From Owenia fusiformis (lineage: Eukaryota > Annelida > Polychaeta > Sabellida > Oweniidae), in contig CAIIXF020000012.1 of assembly GCA_903813345.2 (NCBI GenBank), forward strand, positions 32,554,501 through 32,618,500: a stretch of 64,000 nt of DNA, written 5' to 3'. The position numbers and the translations under genes are program-made. The notes beneath the pieces are model-generated. The model saw only the letters and a program-made list of their open reading frames with translations, was not told the origin of the DNA and ran no database searches. This document shows, one piece after another, positions 58,701 to 64,000 of the stretch (position 1 is its first letter; each line of letters begins with the position of its first letter).

Positions 58701-60372
58701 ATATTAATATTACCGTTTTATATGTTGTAACTAAAGTACACTATAATTGACACTAAAATGGCGGCCATTCTGAAATTGAATGATGGCCATTTTGAAAATT
58801 GGCTGTCAAGTAAAACAGATATAAAAATAAACTATATCAAGCCAAACATATTTGAGTTATGCCTGGACCGGATGGACAAATGGCTGGAGTCATTCTCTAC
58901 ATCCCTCATAACTTCATTTGATGGGATAACATACCTCTAAGCTATCCGTTCCACTGTGCTGAGTCTCTGTGTTACAATCCTCTACGTCCAGTTCCAAGGA
59001 AACGACTGGACACGTCACTTTCTCTGATGGCCCTAGCTCAACCTCACGCTCTGGAATTAGATTCAATTTATTTATTCATAATATTATATTATTATATTGT
59101 AATCCTCTACATCTAGTTCCTACTGGGCAAGTCACTTTCTCTGATGGCCCTAGCTCAACCTCACGCTCTGGAATTAGATTCAATTTATTCTTTCATAATA
59201 TAATTTTGCTGCTTATGTTATTGGTTATGTACAGGGAGCAGTCGGAGATATAAATACGTATGCTATATTTAAACCTGCATCAACTGGTTGAAATAGGATA
59301 CACAAAATTATCATATAAAAGTATCACCCATTCATGTTCATTTTCTAACTGTGATTTTGAAATATATACTGTATTCTCTCTAATGTACGCACAGTGCAGT
59401 TTCAAAATTAAATTTAAAAGGTTAAGATAGTGAGAGATTCCAAACAACGCACATACAAAAGATTTAGAAAAAAAATATCGCAGATAATCTTTTTAGTTTT
59501 AGTTGTTATCCCTTAGGTTTACATACTTTAAAGCTCCTGTTCTCTGCGTTAAATGAAATCATCAATTGACATCTTGTGTAAATAGTCGAAACTAATGCGT
59601 TAAACTTCATGTTTTCTTGAGACCATATCCAATATAAAAGTTGCATGTGCACTCATTGGAACTGTGTGCTTATTAGAGAGAATGTGGTAAGTATCAACAT
59701 ACCTGGGGACATATTACGTTTTGACTGGTTTCTGGACAGCTCAATCGCCAGCCTCTGAAACAATGAAAACATACATGCATCATATCCTGATATCCCAGTA
59801 TTTTAAAATGTGTAATAATTTTAATGTGTTACTTACTTGTTTTGAAGTATGTGATAAGTAAACCTGTCCAAGGACCTGTTTGATCCAACAGTGAATAAAA
59901 TATAGAAAGTATTGTAACACTGGGAAAGTCACCAGCGGATTGAAATATATCTTTTGAGCGCACAATTTTTTTTTCTAGTTTTAAAAGTATGTGATATGCA
60001 CATTTTTCCAACACCTGTCTGCTCTGTCATTGAATATATTTAGGTTTATTCAAGAGGTGTAAAATTTTACTCTTATTGAATTGAATAACAAGTTTGATTT
60101 GAAAAGAATGCAAAAAATATTGGAACTGCAAAATTCGGCATTTCGCAAGGTGTCAGCTGACGGAAATACATCTTTTTGTTTTTAATGTTTTTTCAACTGA
60201 AAATAATGTTTTAGCTGTCAGAACATGTGATACGTTCTAAATCCAACAGCATAAAAATACATCTAATAATAAATGACATCAACCAATCAGATTGCAGGAG
60301 ATATTTACCTCTTTCAGATCATTCACTTGAGCAATATATTGTGTCTGGGCGGATTCTAACTGATTGACATAC
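34761..60372 (-). CDS. acidic coiled-coil-containing protein of unknown family, partial
   Basis: Eleven minus-strand exons join with consistent phases: 60309-60372, 59703-59754, 58935-59050, 40766-40923, 39414-39515, 38737-38840, 38135-38341, 37147-37245, 36508-36600, 35312-35450, 34761-34937. The first two encode a coiled-coil-like piece (QLESAQTQYIAQVNDLKE, RLAIELSRNQ); then acidic linkers with ETGPL repeats, SDEAALLGLLERQEK, LRRFEELFQNRM, a basic SAKPKPKLHLS, EDVLERIQQQMSEVVAATN, two related exons sharing SLEQFPI, and AETALEMRFSHLANQLA followed by a lysine/serine-rich stretch. Neither end is in hand: the start lies upstream of 60372 (perhaps beyond the DIRS element) and the last exon below 34761 was not found. 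I do not recognise the family. The 18-kb intron 40924-58934 contains two lectin genes on the other strand; that this is one gene rather than two rests on the phase-0 match at SLE|ELSDQ. Confidence 0.68.
34976..35225 (+). repeat. ~64-bp tandem repeat, four copies
   Basis: Units of the form TTGTCATGGATACAAGTTTT, CATGGGTTTGAGGTGTCTTG and GGTCAGAGTTG repeat about four times with scattered substitutions, in an intron of the coiled-coil gene. Confidence 0.85.
35514..36261. mobile_element. 748-bp near-palindromic Tc1/mariner-type foldback element
   Basis: Ends CAGGGTGTT...AACACCCTG are flanked by TA (35512-35513, 36262-36263). Arms of ~350 bp are reverse complements (AACGCAACCCAAAGAAATCG / CGATTTCTTTGGGTTGCG; CTGCCACAGCAATAAAAC / GTTTTATTGCTGTGGCAG up to one mismatch). 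The TA duplication fits the Tc1/mariner superfamily. Non-coding; the ORF at 35657-35872 is an arm shadow. Confidence 0.9.
37147..37990 (-). repeat. six-fold duplication of an exon acceptor in the coiled-coil gene
   Basis: Six copies of a unit carrying TGACATGTTTCAG|CT(C)CCAAAG plus the first ~80 coding bases of the exon at 37147-37245. Spacing is 126 bp for the distal copies and 167-168 bp for the two nearest. Only the most proximal copy has the exon's real end (CCTCCAAGCCGCCAATC then GTAAGA); the others run into TGTTAA, an in-frame stop, so use of a distal acceptor would truncate the protein. Copies 3/5 and 4/6 share variants, indicating a later two-unit duplication. Confidence 0.92.
42166..42960 (+). 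mobile_element. interspersed repeat with GGAC-repeat 3' end, copy B
   Basis: Full-length relative of 17923-18676, with an expanded GGAC/TGAC microsatellite at about 42859-42915. It interrupts the 5' flank of lectin gene A; the homologous flank of gene B (about 52540-52575) lacks it and gives an approximate empty site. Confidence 0.87.
43059..43196. mobile_element. ~138-bp MITE just upstream of lectin gene A
   Basis: Inverted ends AATAGGGAGTTAAGCTTGCA and TGCAAGCTTAAACTCCCTATT. Absent from the corresponding flank of gene B. It ends 85 bp before the start codon and may lie in the promoter or 5' UTR. Confidence 0.75.
43281..51437 (+). CDS. secreted PAN-fibrinogen-domain lectin A (EGF exon degenerate)
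   Basis: Exons: 43281-43583 (signal peptide MSYLADFVVYFIVITC... plus a cysteine-rich PAN/apple-like domain with CGESC...CFSFNF...CELLYC), a 28-nt linker exon (IPKEAVPLC; present three times at 45319-45346, 47356-47383 and 49393-49420), 50449-50563 and 50915-51437 (fibrinogen C-terminal domain: GVGSIQTEEG, NWVEYQQGFG, KGAWWYAACHEANLFG, YSFKEAVMKLHRV). One linker exon plus the two fibrinogen exons gives 322 residues with all phases right. The EGF exon carries a stop, but it is a 114-nt phase 1-1 exon in gene B, so skipping it keeps frame. Such proteins are soluble carbohydrate-binding recognition lectins. Paralogous to gene B 9.46 kb downstream. Where B has AATAAA after the stop, A has AATTAA. 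Confidence 0.82.
45087..45190. repeat. ~100-bp perfect-arm hairpin (in each 2,037-bp copy)
   Basis: GATATCATTTTATCGCC and GATATCAAATATCAACAC pair with GTGTTGATATTTGATATC and GGCGATAAAAATGATATC around a loop near TTCGCTTCGC. Repeated at 47124-47227 and 49161-49264. Resembles the core of a palindromic MITE. Confidence 0.8.
45552..45638 (+). pseudogene. degenerate EGF exon of lectin A (three copies)
   Basis: Matches the second half of the gene B EGF exon (GGGCCTTTT(G/A)ATTTCACATG...TTTCTCTGGAGCAA(T/C)(G/A)TGCGAACAGA then a GTGAGA donor), but the first half is lost and the matching frame has TGA just before the conserved ACATGT. Identical copies lie at 47589-47675 and 49626-49712. Confidence 0.8.
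49765..49965 (+). repeat. AATAAGCACCCACC-family repeat fragment
   Basis: Shares AATAAGCACCCACC, AAGTTCAAGACATATC-like sequence, GGAATGACCAAGTATTAAC and AATAAATATCTATC with 23260-23480; further fragments lie at 53310-53470 and 54515-54690. The end of the third 2,037-bp copy falls inside it. Confidence 0.65.
49968..50448 (+). repeat. 162-bp array of fibrinogen-exon acceptors in lectin A
   Basis: Four copies of the start of the fibrinogen exon (three complete acceptors ATTCTAG|ATTTTGAGGACTGTG at about 50125, 50287 and 50449; the first copy is diverged at its 5' end). Units are 162 bp and the whole array is open in the true frame, reading exon-like sequence (DPTYIGVGRIQTEEGRI) alternating with a hydrophobic run from intron sequence (NILMTCLNLFVICYIL). 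Only the last copy has the proper donor (AACAG|GTGAGG). Confidence 0.93.
52743..57138 (+). CDS. secreted PAN-EGF-fibrinogen-domain lectin B
   Basis: Exons 52743-53045, 53227-53266, 54367-54480, 55665-55776 and 56616-57138; 363 residues, phases 0-1-1-2 all consistent. Order: signal peptide (MSYLADFIIYFFVITC), PAN/apple-like domain (residues ~25-100; CGESC, CFSFNF, CELLYC), a short linker, a complete EGF-like domain (SCVYAPCQNGGTC...FTCQC...SGATCEQ, six cysteines), then a fibrinogen C-terminal domain (GVGRIQTEEGRIFDAYCDQG, NWVEYQQGFGNVSLEHFIGL, KGAWWYAACHHSNLFGIY, YYSFKRAVMKLHRV). The start is the Met that opens the signal peptide; the frame is open further upstream. This architecture suggests an extracellular recognition lectin. 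It lies with gene A inside an intron of the minus-strand coiled-coil gene. The fibrinogen exon acceptor is present eight times. Confidence 0.93.
53513..53887. mobile_element. 375-bp mariner-type palindromic MITE
   Basis: Ends CCAGGTCGTTCAATAAGTTC and GAACTTATTGAACGACCTGG are perfect inverse repeats flanked by TA (53511-53512, 53888-53889). The GTCGTTCAATAAGT word and TA duplication indicate mariner. Arms of ~150 bp pair; no transposase. Located in intron 2 of lectin B; gene A lacks it. Confidence 0.92.
55201..55664 (+). repeat. 63-bp array of fibrinogen-exon acceptors in lectin B
   Basis: Eight copies of CTACATTCTAG|ATGGGGACTGTGGTGGAGA; seven precede the real exon, each followed by TCCTACTATGTACTTGTATG. 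At 63 bp the unit keeps frame, and the true frame is open throughout: DGDCGGDPTMYLYVLVICYIL-like modules of 21 residues. The last copy continues into ACATACATTGGTGTTGG. One copy has ACATGGGG for AGATGGGG, losing its AG. Confidence 0.95.
57152..57157 (+). terminator. poly(A) signal of lectin B
   Basis: AATAAA 14 bp after the stop codon of lectin B. The aligned position of lectin A reads AATTAA. Confidence 0.55.
57440..57900. mobile_element. 461-bp hAT-type MITE with 8-bp target duplication
   Basis: Ends TAGGGGTGAGACGA are inverted, and TTAAATAG is duplicated exactly on both sides (57432-57439, 57901-57908). An 8-bp duplication and this end are hAT hallmarks. The interior is dense in GAGTCGA/CGACTCGAATCGGATTC words near both ends, as expected for subterminal transposase-binding repeats. 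No transposase. Confidence 0.93.
57909..58934. other. intronic/intergenic stretch without a gene
   Basis: AT-rich sequence downstream of lectin B with no supported exon on either strand. TGGCCGCCATT/AATGGCGGCC words recur, here and downstream of lectin A (near 52007), as in the flanks of other repeats; the 60-codon ORF at 58758 has no family features. Confidence 0.6.
59095..59167 (-). pseudogene. decayed duplicate of a coiled-coil-gene exon start
   Basis: Repeats the acceptor and first ~45 coding bases (TTCCAG|AGCGTGAGGTTGAGCT...GAGAAAGTGAC) of exon 58935-59050, then diverges into TGCAGAG-poor AT-rich sequence without the exon's end or donor. The repeated block also includes the upstream TGAATCTAA intron sequence. 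Confidence 0.85.
59368..59688. mobile_element. ~320-bp inverted-repeat MITE
   Basis: Ends GTATTCTCTCTAATGTACGC and GTGCTTATTAGAGAGAATGT are inverse. Non-coding. The ATTCTCTCTAATAAGC theme resembles the family at 23260-24056. Confidence 0.65.
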
Positions 60373-60518
60373 CTGAAAATACAACACAAATGTGCAACCC
60401 AAATGGAATAAAATGATTCATGTTGAGCATTAATTTACGTGGTTATAAATAAAATAAAACATTCATTGAAGCAAGCTATTTTTCTAAGCGTGACCACTTT
60501 CAATTTGAATGATAAAAA

Positions 60519-60873
60519 AAAATTGAAAGTTAAACGATACTTTCAAGGAAAGTTGAAGTTTGACTGGAATTCTACCGACTTGCTAAACACCAATAGATTA
60601 CATGAGATGATTCACTGCGCATGCGTAGGTTAGAACTTTAAAGTTAATCTATTTGTCCAGATGAAAATAAATACTATAATAATGATATTGTAAATTTGAT
60701 ATCTTATTATGTGATTACATGTAAAATAAATTATAAATGATTATACATGTTCTCAAAGGGTGTGGCTTCATAGGGCGGGCATGTAATCTATTGGTGTTTA
60801 GCAAGTCGGTAGAATTCCAGTCAAACTTCAACTTTCCTTGAAAGTATCGTTTAACTTTCAATTCTACCTCCTT
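60519..60873. repeat. inverted terminal/internal repeats of the DIRS element
   Basis: 60519-60602 (GAAAGTTAAACGATACTTTC through CGACTTGCTAAACACCAATA) is repeated in reverse complement at 60782-60870. The second copy is itself bounded by inverse ends (AATCTATTGGTGTTTAGCAA / TTGCTAAAACCAATGCCGATT). It lies ~170 bp beyond the recombinase stop codon, where a DIRS element carries its terminal repeat and internal complementary region. Confidence 0.75.
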
Positions 60874-61040
60874 GCTAAAACCAATGCCGATTACATGAGA
60901 CTTTAAAGCCATCTGGACATATAGATATTTAATGGAATTTTACAAATTAAATTTCCATTTCAAAAGACAAGATATTATAATTAATGTATTAATACATTTA
61001 TTTAAATCATGTTATTAACCTGATAAACACATCATAACTG

Positions 61041-62138
61041 TTACAGTACATTAAGAATCTTATTACAAAATGAATCGTTTTGTTTCACCACTGGCTTATT
61101 ATAAAATTTTCTGAAACACGACTCGTTGCTCCAACCAGCTGTTTTCAAAATGCATTCAATGTTAAGTCCACTTCGACTTGCTGCAGAAACAGAAGCACTT
61201 CTTGTGCTGTGTGGTTTGAAAACTTTTGTATCAATACCAGATTCTGTTAAAACTGTTTTAACCCATCTACTCAAAGTATCCTTCGAAACAGATTGATGGG
61301 GTTTTATAAAGCTTATGAACAAACTTGTACATTTCCCTCTTAAAGGCTCAGTTCGTTCACAATATGTTTTCAATGTTCTATATACACAAATACTTGGATC
61401 TATATATTTTTCTAGTCGTACAACTGGGTTTTTAACTCCCGCCTTAGACTGTTTAATGTTCTGATTTATAGTAAAAACAAAACAGTTCTCCTCAGAAATG
61501 AGGTTTTCAATGTCCAACAAGGCCAATGTTTGCATTCGTTGTGCTGTAGTAAGTGCTATCAATGTTACTAGTTTCAGAGATAAATCACGTAATGTTAATT
61601 TTTCCAGCGGAAACAAAAGTTGAAGGTGTCTTAAAACAATTGAAACGTCCCATATTGATTGATACCTAGGTTTAGGTGGATTCGAATTATATACACCTTT
61701 CATAAAACGAATCACAAGTGGGTGCTGTCCAAATGAAATATTTCCGTCATAGATAAATGATGATAAGGCACTGCGCGCTGTATTTATCGAGCTGTAACTT
61801 AGAGTTTCTTGGTGTAAACTAACTAGGAAGTCCAACCCTATTTGTATAGATGGCTGAAGGGGATCAATATGCCGTTTAGAACAGAACTGAACCCATCTTT
61901 TGATGTAGACAAAGATATTGTTTTTGGGACTGTGGTCTCCATGATTGTACGATAACGTCTGTGCTTCCTTAGAAACTCCCTGGTTTTGTATGATTTCCCG
62001 GACAATGAACATGCTACGATGGTCAGTTTTCCAATCAAAGGGTGATGAACACTGGGTTTGTGAGGAAGTCCCAGCAATGTCTTCCGACGTGGTAATACTA
62101 CTGGGTTCGATACCAGCAGGCTCAGTAGTTTGGGCCAC
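61041..62138 (-). CDS. DIRS retrotransposon tyrosine recombinase, intact ORF
   Basis: 365 residues. A variable N-terminus is followed by a SAM-like core-binding region (SYSSINTARSALSSFI) and a catalytic domain with R in TTAQRMQTLALL, the H-x-x-R box in PHSTRSASVSAA and the nucleophile Tyr in CFRKFYNKPV. DIRS-group elements use such a recombinase instead of an integrase to insert a circular DNA copy, so they make no target duplication. It overlaps the end of the RT/RNase H frame by ~300 nt in another frame, as usual for DIRS. The start at 62138 is the first ATG; expression may depend on read-through or reinitiation. Confidence 0.93.
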   Translation of the reverse strand: MAQTTEPAGIEPSSITTSEDIAGTSSQTQCSSPFDWKTDHRSMFIVREIIQNQGVSKEAQTLSYNHGDHSPKNNIFVYIKRWVQFCSKRHIDPLQPSIQIGLDFLVSLHQETLSYSSINTARSALSSFIYDGNISFGQHPLVIRFMKGVYNSNPPKPRYQSIWDVSIVLRHLQLLFPLEKLTLRDLSLKLVTLIALTTAQRMQTLALLDIENLISEENCFVFTINQNIKQSKAGVKNPVVRLEKYIDPSICVYRTLKTYCERTEPLRGKCTSLFISFIKPHQSVSKDTLSRWVKTVLTESGIDTKVFKPHSTRSASVSAASRSGLNIECILKTAGWSNESCFRKFYNKPVVKQNDSFCNKILNVL

Positions 62139-64000
62139 CAGGGTTGCGTCGGCCAGAAAGGTGCGATTACTATTGCATCTGCTTGGTCTTGTTGGATTTT
62201 CCGAAGAACAGGCATGAGGAGACTGAAAGGAGGGAAAGCATACATTACATCATTGTTCCAACATATGGAAAATGCATCAACAAATTGTGCGTCGGGATCT
62301 GGCCTCCAGGACACGAACTTCTCAAGTTGAGCATTTAATCTAGAAGCAAATAAATCAAGCGTTGGCGTTGGAAATTCACCTATTCTACATATCATGGTAA
62401 AGACATGTTTATCCAACGTCCACTCTGTTCCATCGTGAAACGTTCTAGATTCGTGATCAGCTTCGATGTTACTGATACCTGGTATATGAGAGGAAGATAA
62501 CCAAATATTTCTACATATGCACCATTTCCAGATGGTTTTTGATAAGATGTTACATTTGGTAGATTTAGTACCTCCCATGTTGTTGACATACGTCATAGCC
62601 GTCGTATTGTCTGTTTGGACCCTTATATGTATGTCCCTATACGACCTACAAAATGTTTTCAGCGTTAAGTAAATTGCTAACAACTCAAGGTAATTGATGT
62701 GATTAGTGGATTCATCAATAGACCATCTTCCACCAGTCTTTACATTATTTTTCACATCAAAACCACCCCAGCCTTCATTACTGCTGTCACTACGAAACGT
62801 TAAGTCAGGATCTGTAACAGAGATAGGGCTTTTAGACGATCTGACATTGCAAATCCACCAATTGATTTCATCGATTGCATCCTGGTTAAGATACATTTTC
62901 GCATCAAAATTGCCAAAATTTTGTGTTAATGCATTGCTTTTTTGGATTTCAAGGTGACGGTAGTATAACTGCCCTCACCTAACCCCTTGGAAGGAAGCAA
63001 CCATTTTCCCAATTAATTTTGCAACTTGACGTATAGTAATGTTGTCTTTGTGTCGGATGGTATCAATACACAATGAACGCAAGGCTTCTGTTTTGTCATA
63101 TGGTAGTTTTATTTCCATAGTATTTGAATTTATTTCAAACCCAAGAAACTGTACCTTTTGTGAAGGGATCAAGTCACACTTTTCTGGATGAAGAATGAAA
63201 CCAAGTGTTTGCAGTTGGTGTATAGTATCAGCAATATTGTATTTACATTCCTCGTAGGTATCTGCAAATAGACACGTATCGTCAATGTAAGCCACAGACT
63301 TTCTACCCTGGTTTCGCAATTTTGCATAGACTGGTTTCAAAATCTTTGTGAAAATACGAGGGGCAGAACATAAGCCTTGTGGTAGACAAGTGTATTGATA
63401 TATTTTACCCTTCCATTCAAATTGGAGGTATTTCTGAGAATGTTCAGACATGGGTATACTATAGTAACTGTCTTTGATATCACAGGTGGCCATATAACAA
63501 TTTTTGGTGACAAGATTTGTGGCATTTTGAAATGTTTCCATCTTGAAATGATGATACACAATATGCTCGTTTAATGGTTTTAAATTCAGAATAGTCCGCT
63601 TGGACCCATCACGCTTGGGTGTCAGAAAAATGGACGATAAATATCCTATTTCAGAACAATCAACTTGTTTCAAAATACCCTTATTCAAAAATTTCTCGAT
63701 CTCATTATCTACAGCCAAGCATTCCGAATCAGAAAAAACCATTGGACGACAATCGGTACATGATGGTATGTTGTTAACATCAACAAATTCAATATCATAA
63801 CCTTCAATTATTTTGAGAATTGTTGGGTCGTTAGTGATATTTTTCCATTCATCATAGAAATATTTCAATCTGCCACCTTCGAACAATTTTAACTGAGATC
63901 TAAGTGAATTTCTTACCTCAGTAGGATCAGTTGTAGCTATTTGCTTTGCTGATTCTCGTAATCTTGAGACTGGCCTCTCTTCTGAGATTTGCCTCTTCCT
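61838..64000 (-). pseudogene. DIRS reverse transcriptase-RNase H polyprotein, one in-frame stop, 5' partial
   Basis: One frame runs from beyond the window edge to 61838, broken only by TGA at 62975-62977. Upstream: reverse transcriptase with FLTPKRDGSKRTILNLKPLN, CDIKDSYYSIPM, LPQGLCSAPRIF and the YIDD box. The stop falls in the conserved link between RT and RNase H (FQGVR*GQLYYRHLE). Downstream: RNase H with acidic residues in FRSDSSNEGWGG, NYLELLAI, QTDNTTAM and SNIEADHESR, then a block (LDLFASRLNAQ...YAFPPFSLL...WPTQPWWP) common to DIRS elements and often described as methyltransferase-like. Gag-like sequence would lie to the right. A single-base change explains the break; suppression or sequencing error are alternatives. 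Confidence 0.9.

Noticed and set aside
61945-62338. Plus-strand ORFs over the DIRS element
   Set aside because: Antisense shadows of the recombinase and RNase H frames, which carry the family motifs.

Overview
This window is nuclear DNA of an invertebrate animal. Its genes have many small exons with GT-AG introns, the DNA is AT-rich, and it is full of inverted-repeat elements. Several loci are recognisable only after splicing the reading frames together: an intact 182-residue VPS29, an intact 463-residue RAD9, and a pair of secreted PAN/EGF/fibrinogen-domain lectin genes of the kind expanded in marine invertebrates. Raw sequence does not let me name the phylum; a lophotrochozoan or an invertebrate deuterostome both fit.

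Layout. 1-4.8 kb (+): the 3' part of a pogo/Tigger-like transposase-derived gene with a very long low-complexity tail. 4.8-9.2 kb: no convincing gene, but tandem and inverted repeats and a promoter-like patch. 9.2-12.5 kb (-): VPS29, a retromer subunit. 12.54-12.71 kb: a compact bidirectional promoter with two opposed ETS-type sites. 12.7-31 kb (+): RAD9, a subunit of the 9-1-1 DNA-damage clamp. Its introns hold a tRNA-Thr gene, a LINE tail, a 31-bp minisatellite, a ~155-bp satellite with a PIF/Harbinger-type MITE inserted in it, an 834-bp palindrome, and a candidate two-exon antisense membrane-protein gene. 34.8-60.4 kb (-): a multi-exon acidic protein with a coiled-coil stretch that I do not recognise. 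Its 18-kb intron contains, on the other strand, two tandem fibrinogen-lectin genes (43.3-51.4 and 52.7-57.1 kb); the first of these contains three apparently identical 2,037-bp tandem copies. 60.5-64 kb (-): a DIRS-type tyrosine-recombinase retrotransposon running off the window edge.

The most unusual signal is shared by all the spliced genes. Short tandem duplications repeatedly span or abut exon/intron junctions, copying functional-looking splice sites: VPS29 exon 5 donor (x3), RAD9 exon 2 donor (x3), exon 4 acceptor (x2), exon 6 donor (about 30 copies), exon 9 acceptor (about 10 degenerate copies), two exons of the coiled-coil gene (x6 and x2), and the fibrinogen exon acceptor in both lectin genes (x4 and x8). 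In both lectins the repeat unit is a multiple of three (162 and 63 bp) and the reading frame stays open, so acceptor choice could give proteins with variable numbers of modules. A second theme is a set of four inverted-repeat elements whose interiors are largely built from degenerate iterations of a motif found in or next to their own ends.
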